A DNA stretch of 64,000 bases from Bacteroidota bacterium (GCA_023416995.1 JAEZGI010000027.1:186001-250000), one strand, 5' to 3'. Shown: positions 25,379-34,585, counted from the first letter of the stretch. The notes: a model not told the origin generated them from the sequence alone. Translations and numbers: made by a program.

Positions 25379-26416
25379 TCATATCAGCGGTTCCTGCTGG
25401 CTAAGACAATGAAAAGAACCCAGGCCCCAGATAATTTCCCTGGAATCGATTCCGATCACGTTTCTCTCCGGAAAACAGTCCTGGATGATTTGTAGAGCTT
25501 TGTCATCAGTTTCGCATTTAAATACCGGAACTATGACCGATTTATTTGCGATATAGAAATTAGCATAAGAGCAAGGCAGGCGCTGATCCTCATATTCAAG
25601 CTTTGCGGGCATGGGCAGTTCAATGATGTTTAACTGTTTTCCGTTAAGCAACCGCATTGTTTTAAGCTGTTTCAGATTGTGCTGAAGTAACTCGTAATTT
25701 TCATCTTCTTTAGATGCCTCAACAACGGTAAGTACCGTATCAGCGTTTACAAACCTGACGGTATCATCGATGTGACCGTCAGTATCATCACCAACAATTC
25801 CTTCATCCACCCATAACACCTGGTCCACGCCATAATAATCCCTCAGATAACCCTCTATCTGTTCCTGGTTAAGATGCGGATTCCTGTTTGGGTTAAGCAG
25901 GCAGGCTTTTGAAGTCAGCACAGTGCCTGCTCCATTAAACTCAACCGATCCGCCTTCCATTACGATTCCCGGGTGAAACACACGCAGATTTAAGTGTTTT
26001 CCAATGAGGGTGGGTATCACATCATCCAGGTCATAGGGAGGATACTTATCACCCCAGGCGTTATAACCCCAGTCGACTATTACTTTTTTTTCTTTATTAT
26101 CAGGATTTACAAGAAAGGCAGGTCCATGATCACGACACCAGGCATCATTTGTTGGATGAAAGAAAAACTGAACACGATCCATATCTGCACCGGCAGCCAT
26201 GATTTTTTCTGCGGCACTTTTTTGCATGGCTTCATCCGTTACATTGATGCAGACGTTCTCGCCTAATGTAAGCTCGCGGATAAAATCACAATAGTAAGGG
26301 TAAATGGTATGAATTTTCCCGGGCCATGACGCCTCTTTATGTGGCCAGCTGAGCCAGGTGGCAACATGTGGTTCAAACTCTGCTGGGAAATAATAGCCTA
26401 ACTGCTTCGGCGTCAT
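25379..26416 (-). CDS. aguA: Agmatine deiminase
   Basis: The 345-residue enzyme hydrolyses agmatine to N-carbamoylputrescine and ammonia in putrescine synthesis. It shows the peptidyl-arginine-deiminase-type fold with TWLSWPHKEASWPG near the N-terminus, WCRDHGPAFLV, the substrate-binding GIVMEGGSVEFNGAGTVL and GDDTDGHIDDTVRFV, and the catalytic cysteine at residue 337 in GSFHCLSQQEP. No signal peptide. N-carbamoylputrescine amidase, the usual next enzyme, is not adjacent. A -7-like TATATTTG lies at 26438-26431 on the same strand. Confidence 0.94.
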   Translation of the reverse strand: MTPKQLGYYFPAEFEPHVATWLSWPHKEASWPGKIHTIYPYYCDFIRELTLGENVCINVTDEAMQKSAAEKIMAAGADMDRVQFFFHPTNDAWCRDHGPAFLVNPDNKEKKVIVDWGYNAWGDKYPPYDLDDVIPTLIGKHLNLRVFHPGIVMEGGSVEFNGAGTVLTSKACLLNPNRNPHLNQEQIEGYLRDYYGVDQVLWVDEGIVGDDTDGHIDDTVRFVNADTVLTVVEASKEDENYELLQHNLKQLKTMRLLNGKQLNIIELPMPAKLEYEDQRLPCSYANFYIANKSVIVPVFKCETDDKALQIIQDCFPERNVIGIDSREIIWGLGSFHCLSQQEPLI

Positions 26417-26430
26417 AATTCAAATTTGTG

Positions 26431-26438
26431 CAAATATA
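26431..26438 (-). promoter_or_regulatory. Candidate -7 box upstream of agmatine deiminase
   Basis: TATATTTG on the minus strand lies 14 bp before the ATG. I find no good -33 TTG at 18-21 bp, so support is limited to one half of the promoter. Confidence 0.4.
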
Positions 26439-26527
26439 AGGCAATCAAAAACGGGTGGTGTATTTTGCAACGTTTCCGCGGGGTGAAATATCAGCGGTTT
26501 GAAGATTGATGAAAAGCGCTTAACATT

Positions 26528-27031
26528 ATGAAAATCGGACTCATTTCTGATACGCATGGTTACCTGGATGAACAGGTGTTCCGCATCTTTGAACATTGTG
26601 ACGAAATATGGCACGCTGGTGATTTTGGCAGTATTGAGCTCGCAAACAAACTGGCCGCTTTCAAACCTTTAATAGGTGTATATGGCAACATTGACGGGAG
26701 CGATGTCAGTGATGTTTACCCGGAAACACTACGTTTTACAAAAGAAGGTCTGGATGTCATGATCACGCATATCGGCGGTTATCCACCACGATATAATCCG
26801 CTGGTTCTACAATTGCTTAGGGAGAACCCGCCACAGTTGTTCATCTGCGGCCATTCACATATACTAAAGGTGATGTTCGACAAAAAATTGAATTGTTTGC
26901 ATATGAATCCCGGCGCGGCGGGCCGGCAGGGATGGCACACTATGCGCACAGTAATAAAATTTGACATTGAATCAGGAAAAGTTATGAACTGCGAAGTAGT
27001 GGAACTGGGACCCCGCAATGCCAAAACCTAA
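26528..27031 (+). CDS. Metallophosphoesterase, YfcE/MJ0936-like phosphodiesterase
   Basis: The 167-residue cytosolic protein contains the calcineurin-like metal motifs in order: ISDTHG (residues 6-11), HAGDFGS (about 35-41), GNIDG, THIGG and CGHSHI. Its length and motif spacing fit the single-domain YfcE/MJ0936 branch, which hydrolyses phosphodiesters in vitro; the natural substrate is not fixed. The stop codon overlaps that of the convergent membrane protein by 4 bp. Confidence 0.9.
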   Translation: MKIGLISDTHGYLDEQVFRIFEHCDEIWHAGDFGSIELANKLAAFKPLIGVYGNIDGSDVSDVYPETLRFTKEGLDVMITHIGGYPPRYNPLVLQLLRENPPQLFICGHSHILKVMFDKKLNCLHMNPGAAGRQGWHTMRTVIKFDIESGKVMNCEVVELGPRNAKT

Positions 27032-27477
27032 GCCCCCGGGAAAAGAGCACGCCCTATTGACTCGCGGAACGGCCATGGAACAGTTACCAGGATGATCAGC
27101 AAAGCAACGAGGTATAACGTGCGCGCAGAAACATACTGCAGCTTTTTCACTTTGCCTCTCGCAATAGTGATCATTATAATCGCAATCAGCATACCTGTGA
27201 TATGTTCTACTGCCCAGAACCGGAGTGCGGTGTTTTTCATCACTTCGCTCATACCATAGGTTTGGATTGTTTTAAAACCCCAGGGACCAACGAAATACTG
27301 ATAAAGCCCGATCAACAGATTAAGATGGGCAGCTATAAGCAAAAAGAGGCTTGTCTTTTTTAACCCCCCGGCTGATTGTCCGGACCTGGCCATAAAAGCC
27401 TGTACCATTGCAATGACGAGCAGTATCAGGATTACCCAACGAAGCAGATTGTGCAGGTGTAACAGTCCGGTATACAT
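27028..27477 (-). CDS. Four-helix membrane protein, cytochrome-b-like, unknown function
   Basis: The 149-residue protein has four predicted membrane helices with histidines near the membrane face in LLHLHNLLRWVILI (His6, His8), LLIAAHLNLLIGLYQYFVG, and WAVEHITGMLIAIIM. This arrangement resembles small heme-binding or cytochrome-b561-like membrane proteins found widely in Bacteroidota, but heme binding is an inference from the histidines alone. It shares 4 bp with the convergent phosphodiesterase gene and lies 42 bp downstream of the propeller gene on the same strand, so the two may be co-transcribed. Confidence 0.72.
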   Translation of the reverse strand: MYTGLLHLHNLLRWVILILLVIAMVQAFMARSGQSAGGLKKTSLFLLIAAHLNLLIGLYQYFVGPWGFKTIQTYGMSEVMKNTALRFWAVEHITGMLIAIIMITIARGKVKKLQYVSARTLYLVALLIILVTVPWPFRESIGRALFPGA

Positions 27478-27519
27478 AATTAAGCTGGTTTATGATCCCG
27501 CAAAATACGGAACAATGTG

Positions 27520-28614
27520 CTACTCTGCCCAATCAGCAATAAAAATATTGGTGTCGCGGGTACCACCGTTATTGCGGTTGCTGCAGAATACGATCATTTT
27601 GCCACTGTAACTAAACATAGGAAAAGCATCAAAGCCATTATCACGGCTTATCTTTTGTACGCCGGACCCATCACCGTTCATCGTGTACATGTTGAAGGGA
27701 AAACCTCTTCTGTATTCATGGTTAGAAGCGAAAATGATGCGCTTACTGTCAGGCATAAACGCCGGGGCCCAATTGGCCTGGCCGAGTTTGGTTATCTGTT
27801 GTTGATTGCTGCCGTCAGCATTTGCGGTAAACACTTCCATACTTGTAGGTGCAACAAGATTTTCTGCAAGTAATGATTTGTATTCAGCCAGTTCCTCAGC
27901 GGTTTTCGGCCTGGATGCCCGCCAGATGATCTTTTTACCATCCGGGCTGAACCATGCGCCACCATCATATCCTATCTCGGTGGTTATACGTTTTTCTTTT
28001 CCCGTTTCAAGATCCATGATGTATAAATCAATATCGCCATCTTTTGTGCTGGTATAGATCATCTTTTTACCATCAGGGCTAATGGTTGCTTCGGCGTCGT
28101 AACCCGGCGAGTTGGTAAGCTGTTTTACAATGTTTCCATTGAGATCGGCTACAAAAATGTCAAAGCTGCTATACAGCGGCCAGATATATTTGTTACCGTA
28201 TTTGCTCCTGTCGGGCACTGGTGGACAAGCTTCATCACCAAGGTGAGTAGATGCAAAAACAACATGTTTATTGTCTTTCATAAACGCACCACAGGTTGTT
28301 CTACCCTTCCCGGTGCTTACCAGTTTGGGTTCAAACTTTTCATTTGGCCCGGTTGGAACTTTGCCAATATAAATCTGATCGCATTGAATCCCCTCTTTTG
28401 CATAAGTTTTTTGAAACACCAGGTATTTATCATCGAAACTGAAATATGCTTCAGCATTATCGCCACCAAAAGTTAACTGCCGCACATTTTTGAAGTGTTT
28501 TTCATCGGGGTAATGAACCGTATCGGTCCCGGGACCAATCGTTTCGTTGTGATACCCCACAGAGGTTGGATTAAAAAACAAAGCTGATAAAGCGATAAAA
28601 AACATTTGAAACAT
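27520..28614 (-). CDS. Secreted PD40/TolB-like beta-propeller protein
   Basis: The 364-residue protein has an N-terminal signal (FQMFFIALSALFFNPTSVG) and repeated WD40-like PD40 blades, each with a form of the motif SPDGKKMIYTSTKDGDIDLYIMDLETGKEKRIT: QLTFGGDNAEAYFSFDDKYLVF, ATISPDGKKMIY, AWFSPDGKKIIW and AFMPDSKRIIF. The fold is that of the TolB propeller, but there is no TolB N-terminal domain or Tol-Pal context. A binding role in the periplasm or at the surface is likely. A TACCTTTG box on the same strand lies 48 bp upstream. Confidence 0.85.
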   Translation of the reverse strand: MFQMFFIALSALFFNPTSVGYHNETIGPGTDTVHYPDEKHFKNVRQLTFGGDNAEAYFSFDDKYLVFQKTYAKEGIQCDQIYIGKVPTGPNEKFEPKLVSTGKGRTTCGAFMKDNKHVVFASTHLGDEACPPVPDRSKYGNKYIWPLYSSFDIFVADLNGNIVKQLTNSPGYDAEATISPDGKKMIYTSTKDGDIDLYIMDLETGKEKRITTEIGYDGGAWFSPDGKKIIWRASRPKTAEELAEYKSLLAENLVAPTSMEVFTANADGSNQQQITKLGQANWAPAFMPDSKRIIFASNHEYRRGFPFNMYTMNGDGSGVQKISRDNGFDAFPMFSYSGKMIVFCSNRNNGGTRDTNIFIADWAE

Positions 28615-28661
28615 GGCGGTTATTTATGGCGGTGCAGCGCACCCGGTTTAGGCAAATATGG

Positions 28662-28669
28662 CAAAGGTA
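28662..28669 (-). promoter_or_regulatory. Candidate -7 box upstream of the PD40 propeller gene
   Basis: TACCTTTG matches TAnnTTTG on the minus strand, 47 bp before the ATG. No -33 TTG is found at 18-21 bp; the nearest is 27 bp away. Confidence 0.35.
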
Positions 28670-28728
28670 TTTTTGTTAAAATCATCGTTTGTCAGACAAT
28701 TGTCATAACATCACTGATTGAAAACGGC

Positions 28729-28736
28729 TAATTTTG
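28729..28736 (+). promoter_or_regulatory. -7 box 4 bp before the TPR lipoprotein start
   Basis: TAATTTTG matches TAnnTTTG and ends 4 bp before the ATG at 28741. If transcription starts 5-6 nt after the box, as the SRP RNA in this window suggests, the mRNA would begin at the start codon. Confidence 0.45.
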
Positions 28737-28740
28737 ACAC

Positions 28741-29754
28741 ATGAATTTTCGCCATGGAATATTCCACCTGCTTGCCTTTATTTTAATCACCACATCAATA
28801 GGCTGTGATGAGGAAGAGGAAGCAGATGTCAGGACCAGCATATTGAATAAGCGGCCATTTAAGTCTATCACTGACAGCATAGCCCGTTTCCCTGATATGC
28901 CTGGTATGTATCTCGACAGAGCGGTGCGTTTGTCGCAACACAACCAGCTCGAACTGGCTACTGCTGATTTCCGGCAAGCCTGGGTTTTGTCACAGGATGA
29001 AAACGTAGCGCTTGAATTTGTTTCAAACCTTTTAATGACTAACAAGGTTCCCGAAGCCATTGCCGTTTTAAAAGAATGTACGGGAAAGTTTCCTGAAAAC
29101 ACTGAGTTCAACCGTCGTCTTGGAGAAATATATGCAGAAACAGATAACACCCAGGCAGCGCTTGCTGAATTCGATGATATCATCGCCAAAGAGCCGGACA
29201 ATTTTGAAGCCTGGTACGATAAGGGTCATCTGCTGGCAAAACTGAAAGATACCACTGGCGCTATCGCGGCACTTGAAAAATCGTTTGCATTGCAACCTGT
29301 GAGTTATAGCGGCATTGCACTGGCAAATCTGCATATCGGCAGAAAAGATAAACGTGCCCTGGCCATTTGCAATTATTTAATCGCCAGGGATTCGGCCCAG
29401 ATGCAAACCGACGCAGTATTTACCAAAGGCGTTTATTATGCTGAAACCGGCGATCATAAAAAAGCACTTGAACAATTTGAAGAATGCATCCGACGCGATT
29501 GGAAACTTACTGACGCTTACATAGAAAAAGGGATCATCTTCTACCAGCAACAGCAACTGGATACGGCGCTTGCTACTTTTAACTTGTCGGTTACCGTTTC
29601 AAATACCAATGCAGACGGCTATTTCTGGATCGGCCGTTGTTATGAAGCAATGAATAACAAAGATAAGGCGGTCGAAAACTATCAAAGGGCATTATCGCTG
29701 GATCGTACGTTTATGGAAGCTGCGGAACGCATCAAACGTTTGCGCAACAGCTAA
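28741..29754 (+). CDS. TPR-repeat lipoprotein
   Basis: The 337-residue protein starts with a lipoprotein signal (FHLLAFILITTSIGC, Cys at residue 22) followed by an acidic DEEEEAD stretch. The rest is about eight tetratricopeptide repeats; good examples are AALAEFDDIIAKEPDNFEAWYDKGHLLAKL, KALEQFEECIRRDWKLTDAYIEKGIIFYQ and KAVENYQRALSLDRTFMEA, each split here only for description. It is probably a periplasmic scaffold on a membrane. The signal fixes the start codon, which lies 4 bp after a -7 box, so the mRNA may be leaderless. rpe follows 59 bp downstream on the same strand. Confidence 0.86.
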   Translation: MNFRHGIFHLLAFILITTSIGCDEEEEADVRTSILNKRPFKSITDSIARFPDMPGMYLDRAVRLSQHNQLELATADFRQAWVLSQDENVALEFVSNLLMTNKVPEAIAVLKECTGKFPENTEFNRRLGEIYAETDNTQAALAEFDDIIAKEPDNFEAWYDKGHLLAKLKDTTGAIAALEKSFALQPVSYSGIALANLHIGRKDKRALAICNYLIARDSAQMQTDAVFTKGVYYAETGDHKKALEQFEECIRRDWKLTDAYIEKGIIFYQQQQLDTALATFNLSVTVSNTNADGYFWIGRCYEAMNNKDKAVENYQRALSLDRTFMEAAERIKRLRNS

Positions 29755-29813
29755 GTGTTGCCTGCTGTTCCTTAATAATTATCGCTTAACTTCATCCCAA
29801 CATAAACTCAACT

Positions 29814-30461
29814 ATGGCGTTGATAGCTCCCTCATTACTGGCCGCCGATTTTTTACATCTTGAAGATGTCTGTAAAATGGTGAACAAAAGCCGCGCAGAT
29901 CGTTTACACCTTGACGTTATGGACGGTCGTTTTGTACCAAATATAAGTTTTGGATTGCCGGTGATTGAACATGTAACCAGGGTGAATCAGAAAACGGCTG
30001 AAGTGCACCTGATGATACTTGAGCCGGAGAAATATACCCAGGCGTTTTGTGACGCCGGTGCACAAACCCTGATCGTACATATAGAAGCCTGCACACATCT
30101 GCACCGAAACATACAACAAATAAAAAATGCCGGCATGAAAGCAGGCGTGGCAGTCAATCCTCATACCTCCGTTCATTTGCTTGAGGACATACTTCCTTAC
30201 ATTGACCTTGTTTGCCTGATGAGTGTTAATCCTGGTTTTGGGGGACAGGTGTTTATACCTCAAACACTGCAAAAAATCAAAACACTGCGTCAGATGATAG
30301 ATGCGCGTGGACTTAACGTCGAAATTGAAATAGATGGCGGTGTAGCACTTGATAATGCAGCTGGCATCACCGCCGCTGGTGCAACAGTGCTGGTTGCAGG
30401 CAGCACAGTCTTCAACGCAAAAGATCCGATACAAATGATCAGTGACCTGGCAGACAGGTAA
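29814..30461 (+). CDS. rpe: Ribulose-phosphate 3-epimerase
   Basis: The 215-residue TIM-barrel enzyme interconverts ribulose 5-phosphate and xylulose 5-phosphate in the pentose phosphate pathway. Family markers are IAPSLLAADFLHLEDV (Ser/Asp at the start), LHLDVMDGRFVPNISFG with the metal-binding His and Asp, VHLMILEP, the loop VCLMSVNPGFGGQVFIP, and EIEIDGGVALDNA. Length is typical. It follows a TPR lipoprotein gene by 59 bp and may share its transcript. A transaldolase of the same pathway lies at 56231-56878. Confidence 0.96.
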   Translation: MALIAPSLLAADFLHLEDVCKMVNKSRADRLHLDVMDGRFVPNISFGLPVIEHVTRVNQKTAEVHLMILEPEKYTQAFCDAGAQTLIVHIEACTHLHRNIQQIKNAGMKAGVAVNPHTSVHLLEDILPYIDLVCLMSVNPGFGGQVFIPQTLQKIKTLRQMIDARGLNVEIEIDGGVALDNAAGITAAGATVLVAGSTVFNAKDPIQMISDLADR

Positions 30462-30484
30462 GCACAGGCTGCTTTGTACATCAG

Positions 30485-31372
30485 TTACAGAGCGGCATAC
30501 ATTTGTTCAAGCACAGATAGTGTCCGGTAATTCCATGACGGCGTACCTGTGGGCCAGTCAAATTCATTATCTACAATCAACTCTTTTAAAATATCATATC
30601 CTGCCAGTGCCTGCTCTTTGTTGTAAAAGCAATTGACCCAATCGTCTTCAACCTCGTTTTTATCAGGTAAACCAATACCCCCGCTATACCATATAAATAC
30701 CGTGGGTAACCTTCCAAACTCAATTGATTTTTTCTTCCGTTTTATATTATCACGGTAATACAGCGCATAAAAACGAACACATTTTTTTATTCGCGCCAGC
30801 AATAATGAATCGGTTTCGGCTTTAGCAGGCGGGATTCTCCAGGTGTTATTAAAAGGGTGGTAGGGATCATTCAATTCATTCTGATGACGTATTCCGTCGG
30901 AACGAAAACGGATCCAAAAACTGTCTTTACCATCTTTCCAGCTTATGGTAAGATTTCTGAATGACAACAGGCGGATGCGATATTCCTTCCTGGTACCATC
31001 ATCATAATGAATATTTATATTGTTCACATTATGATTGATCACACGCTTCCATTTGCCAGTTTTTATGGCGCCACGCGGATTTTCGGTAAATGTGCCATCA
31101 CTGAAAAGATTCAGGGATGGGAACAGGCGCGCACCATTGCCATCTACCCAAACAAGACTGTCAGTAGATACTGCTGATACATCGTCAAGATACCATTGCT
31201 GCGCGAGCACAGCATCGGCATTCTCCTTTAATGGAACCATTGCCGTGTCCGTACCTGTAATCATTCGTTCCCTGAATACAAACGACTTTTTGGATGAGAT
31301 CTTCGTTTCTTCGGTTTGGGAACAAGCTCCGGATAACAATAGCACAGGTACGAAAAACAACAATCTTGTCAT
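30485..31372 (-). CDS. Lipoprotein of unknown function
   Basis: The 295-residue protein has a lipobox (LLSGAC, Cys17). The first half contains QQWYLDDVSAVSTDSLVWVDGNGARLFPSL and TGKWKR, reminiscent of lipocalin-like domains common in Bacteroidota lipoproteins. The C-terminal half (from about residue 180) is helical and aromatic, with KCVRFYALYYRDNIKRKKKSIEFGRLPTV and NCFYNKEQALAGYDILKEL. No enzyme motif is recognised. The gene lies convergent to rpe (23 bp gap, no clear terminator) and divergent from the TonB receptor gene. Confidence 0.75.
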   Translation of the reverse strand: MTRLLFFVPVLLLSGACSQTEETKISSKKSFVFRERMITGTDTAMVPLKENADAVLAQQWYLDDVSAVSTDSLVWVDGNGARLFPSLNLFSDGTFTENPRGAIKTGKWKRVINHNVNNINIHYDDGTRKEYRIRLLSFRNLTISWKDGKDSFWIRFRSDGIRHQNELNDPYHPFNNTWRIPPAKAETDSLLLARIKKCVRFYALYYRDNIKRKKKSIEFGRLPTVFIWYSGGIGLPDKNEVEDDWVNCFYNKEQALAGYDILKELIVDNEFDWPTGTPSWNYRTLSVLEQMYAAL

Positions 31373-31470
31373 AGAATTTGCAGGGTTAGCAGCTCAAATA
31401 AAATAAATTAATCTTTTTTCTGTTTAATTATCTTATTTGCACCACCAATAACGTTGTCGAACAGGCAATT

Positions 31471-33954
31471 ATGAGATGTTTACCGATTTTATTGCTGCTA
31501 GGGTGTTTTTTTGCTTTGTCGGACTTAAATGCGCAAAAAAACGAGGCTTATGTAAGCGGTACCGTTGTAGGTGCCGATGAAACGCCGCTTGCCCGGGTAA
31601 GCGTATCATTGCTTGGAAAACAAAGTGGCGTTATCACCTCTGATTCGGGCACCTTCCGGATCAACGTTCCGGCAGGACGGGCCTTTGCACTTGTTTTCAG
31701 TTTCTCTGGTTACCAGTCGGCTCAAAAAAACTTCTTACTAAATAGCGGTGAACAGGAGTTTATACGTGTTCGGTTAGAACCTGCAACCAATGCATTAGAC
31801 TCGGTTGTTGTAACAAATAGCAGGCAGCGCCGTGAAGCTGGTCTTGTTTCGCTGAACCCTAAAAATGCCATCAACATACCATCACCTTCAGGTGGCGTAG
31901 AAGGATTGATTAAAGTGATGGTTGGCTCGAATAATGAACTGAGCTCGCAATATTCTGTTCGTGGCGGCAGCTACGATGAAAACCTGGTATACGTAAACGA
32001 TTTTGAGGTATTCAGACCTTATCTGGTGCGAAGCGGCCAGCAGGAAGGACTTAGTTTTATTAATGCTGAAATGACGCGTAATGTAAATTTCTATAATGGC
32101 GGTTTCCAGGCTATCTATGGAGATAAACTATCGTCGGTGCTTGATGTGCAATATCGTAAACCAAAACGTTTCGGCGGATCGGCTTATGTTGGGCTGCTCG
32201 AACAGGGATTGCACCTTGAAGGAAGTTCAAAAAATGAAAGATTCACGTTCCTGGCCGGGGTGCGGAATCGTAGCAACAGAAACCTGCTGAGCAGCCAGGA
32301 GACCCAGGGCAATTATGTTCCTTCATCTGCAGATCTCCAGGCTTTGCTGACTTACCAGATCAGTTCAAAAGCATCATTGGAATTTATGGGAAATGTGTCC
32401 CGCACACGTTTTACATTGTTACCTGCTTTTAGCCAGTTAACTTCTTCTGTATTCTCTCCCTATTATACGGCTAACCTTGGCCTGGATATTTACTTTTCCG
32501 GACGCGAGCAGGATCGCTACCTGACCAGCATGGCAGGGCTATCACTTACGCATCGGCCCAAAAGCAATCTTCGTTTGAAATGGCTTTTGAGTCGATTTGA
32601 AAACGACGAAAATGAGTCGATTGATATTACGGGTGACTACCTATTTGGCGATCGGGAATTCGATAAATCGCAGGCCGACTTTGGATTAATTAACAACCCG
32701 CTTGGCTCCGGGATGTACCAGACCTTCTCAAGAAACCGGCTCAACATCCGTGTACTAAACGCAAGTCATAAAGGATCACTTGATCGCGGCAATCATTTTA
32801 TTCAATGGGGGCAGTCGATAGACTACCAGAGCATTAACGACCGTTTGCATGAGTGGGAATACCAGGATTCAGCAGGGTACAGTTTGCCGTACAATCCATC
32901 GCAATTAAATCTCAGCAGGTTTGTACGTTCAGCAACTTCTACCGATATCACCCGGTTGAGCGGCTATATACAGGATAATATTTTGTTCAACGATTCAACA
33001 GGATTCAGTCTGCAGGCTGGTTTACGTTATAACTATAATACGCTGAACAATGAACTACTGATCTCACCAAGAGCGGGTGTTTCATGGAAGCCATATAGGT
33101 GGAACAGGGATATCATATTCCGTGTTTCCGGTGGGCTTTATCAGCAACCACCGTTTTATCGTGAGTTAAGACGTTATGATGGTACGGTAAATAACGATTT
33201 GCTGGCGCAGAAAAGCTGGCAGGTAACTGGTGGATTTGATTACAACTTCAGTATGGGAGCGCGGCCTTTCCGTTTCACTATGGAGGCTTATCATAAGAAC
33301 ATGTGGGATGTGGTGCCCTATGATGTAGATAATGTGCGTTTGCGGTATTATGGTGAGAACAGTGCCAGGGCATACACCACGGGTCTTGAAATGCGATTAT
33401 TTGGCGACCTGGTTAAAGATGCTGAAAGTTGGGTGAGCCTGGGTTTTATGCGAAGCCGTGAAAATCTGGATAACGACCGGTATTATGATTACACACTCAA
33501 TGAAAACAATGTTGTTACTGATAGCGTGCAAAGGGAAGGTGGCTGGTTGCGACGGCCAAACGACCGGCTCGTAACCTTCGGGATGTTTTTGCAGGACTAT
33601 CTCAGCACCAATAAAAATTTCAAGGTATTTCTGAACTTCCTGTATGGTAGTAATCTTCCTTACAATATACCCAACAGTGTTAAACACCGGAACGCCCTGG
33701 TGATAGAACCATACATCCGGATCGATATTGGTTTCAGTGCCTTACTACTCGATGTTGAAAAATCAAATCGCAGGAGTCATCATCCTTTCAGAAACTTTGA
33801 AAACATCTGGGCAACGCTCGAAGTGTTTAACCTGATTGACCGGGATAATACGATTTCTTACCTGTTGATTAAAGATTTCTCGAATACAACCTTCGCCTTA
33901 CCAAATCGCCTTACTCCAAGGCTGCTCAACCTTAAGCTGATCGCGCGGTTTTGA
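31471..33954 (+). CDS. TonB-dependent receptor
   Basis: The 827-residue outer-membrane receptor has a signal peptide (CLPILLLLGCFFALSDLNAQ), an N-terminal carboxypeptidase regulatory-like domain (YVSGTVVGADETPLARVSVSLLG to about residue 107), a plug domain (with QYSVRGGSYDENLVYVNDFEV at about residues 160-185) and a 22-strand-type beta barrel ending in phenylalanine (LNLKLIARF). No SusD-like partner is adjacent, so it is not a classic glycan uptake locus; the substrate is unknown. A small protein with a sorting-domain-like C-terminus follows on the same strand. The 98-bp upstream interval shows no riboswitch-like structure. Confidence 0.92.
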   Translation: MRCLPILLLLGCFFALSDLNAQKNEAYVSGTVVGADETPLARVSVSLLGKQSGVITSDSGTFRINVPAGRAFALVFSFSGYQSAQKNFLLNSGEQEFIRVRLEPATNALDSVVVTNSRQRREAGLVSLNPKNAINIPSPSGGVEGLIKVMVGSNNELSSQYSVRGGSYDENLVYVNDFEVFRPYLVRSGQQEGLSFINAEMTRNVNFYNGGFQAIYGDKLSSVLDVQYRKPKRFGGSAYVGLLEQGLHLEGSSKNERFTFLAGVRNRSNRNLLSSQETQGNYVPSSADLQALLTYQISSKASLEFMGNVSRTRFTLLPAFSQLTSSVFSPYYTANLGLDIYFSGREQDRYLTSMAGLSLTHRPKSNLRLKWLLSRFENDENESIDITGDYLFGDREFDKSQADFGLINNPLGSGMYQTFSRNRLNIRVLNASHKGSLDRGNHFIQWGQSIDYQSINDRLHEWEYQDSAGYSLPYNPSQLNLSRFVRSATSTDITRLSGYIQDNILFNDSTGFSLQAGLRYNYNTLNNELLISPRAGVSWKPYRWNRDIIFRVSGGLYQQPPFYRELRRYDGTVNNDLLAQKSWQVTGGFDYNFSMGARPFRFTMEAYHKNMWDVVPYDVDNVRLRYYGENSARAYTTGLEMRLFGDLVKDAESWVSLGFMRSRENLDNDRYYDYTLNENNVVTDSVQREGGWLRRPNDRLVTFGMFLQDYLSTNKNFKVFLNFLYGSNLPYNIPNSVKHRNALVIEPYIRIDIGFSALLLDVEKSNRRSHHPFRNFENIWATLEVFNLIDRDNTISYLLIKDFSNTTFALPNRLTPRLLNLKLIARF

Positions 33955-34104
33955 TTGCCTTTGTTTTGCTGGTTTTCCCAAAATTTAAGGTTTTTCTCCC
34001 ATCGCGGGAATAAATACACTACAAAAACTTTTCCAAAAGACTGTCGTTCAACGTTTTATAATGATGGCACCGGATTGGCAATACTCCCGCCAAACAGAGA
34101 AGAA

Positions 34105-34497
34105 GTGAAAACATCAGAACTTATAAACAGGATCAGGGAACAGAAAAATGTTGTGAAAAGCGACGTACCGAATGAAGTTTATCTGCCCCGCGAAGTGGCT
34201 GGTTCCGAACCCGAGAAAATCACCTTTATGATCACAAAAGTAACTGCGAGACCAAACCCTTTCTTCACAACTATAACATTAGATGTTGTGTGTGAACAAA
34301 GCCGTCATACAATAGTACGCATGTTTGATATGGATAACCGGATTGTGAAAATGTTTAGCTGGTACCTGGTGAAAGGCACAAATGTTACCACCATCAATGA
34401 GCTCAACTCGCTGAGCGGTGGCACCTATTATGTTGATATTATCGATTCAGAAGCAAATGTGTTGTATGCAACAAAACTTCATAAAGAAGTTGCGTAA
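34105..34497 (+). CDS. Small protein resembling a T9SS C-terminal sorting domain, no signal peptide
   Basis: The last 85 residues, from VTARPNPFFTTITLDVVCEQ through VRMFDMDNRIVKM to LSGGTYYVDIIDSEANVLYATKL, match the layout of type A sorting domains that send proteins through the type IX system (PNPF start, GxYY/V near the end, final Lys). The protein lacks any signal peptide or cargo. The frame is open from 33955 (TTG), but the first 50 codons look non-coding; I prefer GTG 34105, preceded by purine-rich AGAGAAGAA, which gives 130 residues. It may be a free-standing domain or a gene remnant. A terminator follows at 34547. Confidence 0.55.
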   Translation: MKTSELINRIREQKNVVKSDVPNEVYLPREVAGSEPEKITFMITKVTARPNPFFTTITLDVVCEQSRHTIVRMFDMDNRIVKMFSWYLVKGTNVTTINELNSLSGGTYYVDIIDSEANVLYATKLHKEVA

Positions 34498-34546
34498 GCT
34501 ACAAACGTTATAAGATATATATACACGGACAACAGGATCAAAAGAG

Positions 34547-34570
34547 AGGAGCCACAAGGCTCCTTTTTTT
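34547..34570 (+). terminator. Intrinsic terminator before pdxJ
   Basis: AGGAGCC (34547-34553) pairs with GGCTCCT (34558-34564) around a 4-nt ACAA loop, followed by seven T's. It ends the transcript of the small sorting-domain-like protein and perhaps of the TonB receptor gene. Confidence 0.88.
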
Positions 34571-34573
34571 ATT

Positions 34574-34581
34574 TAGTTTTG
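34574..34581 (+). promoter_or_regulatory. -7 box 4 bp before pdxJ
   Basis: TAGTTTTG matches TAnnTTTG and ends 4 bp before the pdxJ ATG at 34586. The expected -33 position falls inside the preceding terminator hairpin and contains no TTG. The implied mRNA would be leaderless. Confidence 0.45.
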
Positions 34582-34585
34582 TGGT

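Noticed and set aside
29904..30434. 176-codon open frame on the minus strand
   Set aside because: Antisense to rpe, with cysteine- and histidine-rich nonsense composition and no family match.
33955..34104. Upstream TTG start for the sorting-domain-like gene
   Set aside because: The 50 extra residues contain no signal peptide and look non-coding; the TTG directly follows the TonB receptor stop codon.
34501..34585. A riboswitch controlling pdxJ
   Set aside because: The only structure is a compact terminator with a U-tract that belongs to the upstream gene; there is no leader RNA long enough for an aptamer.
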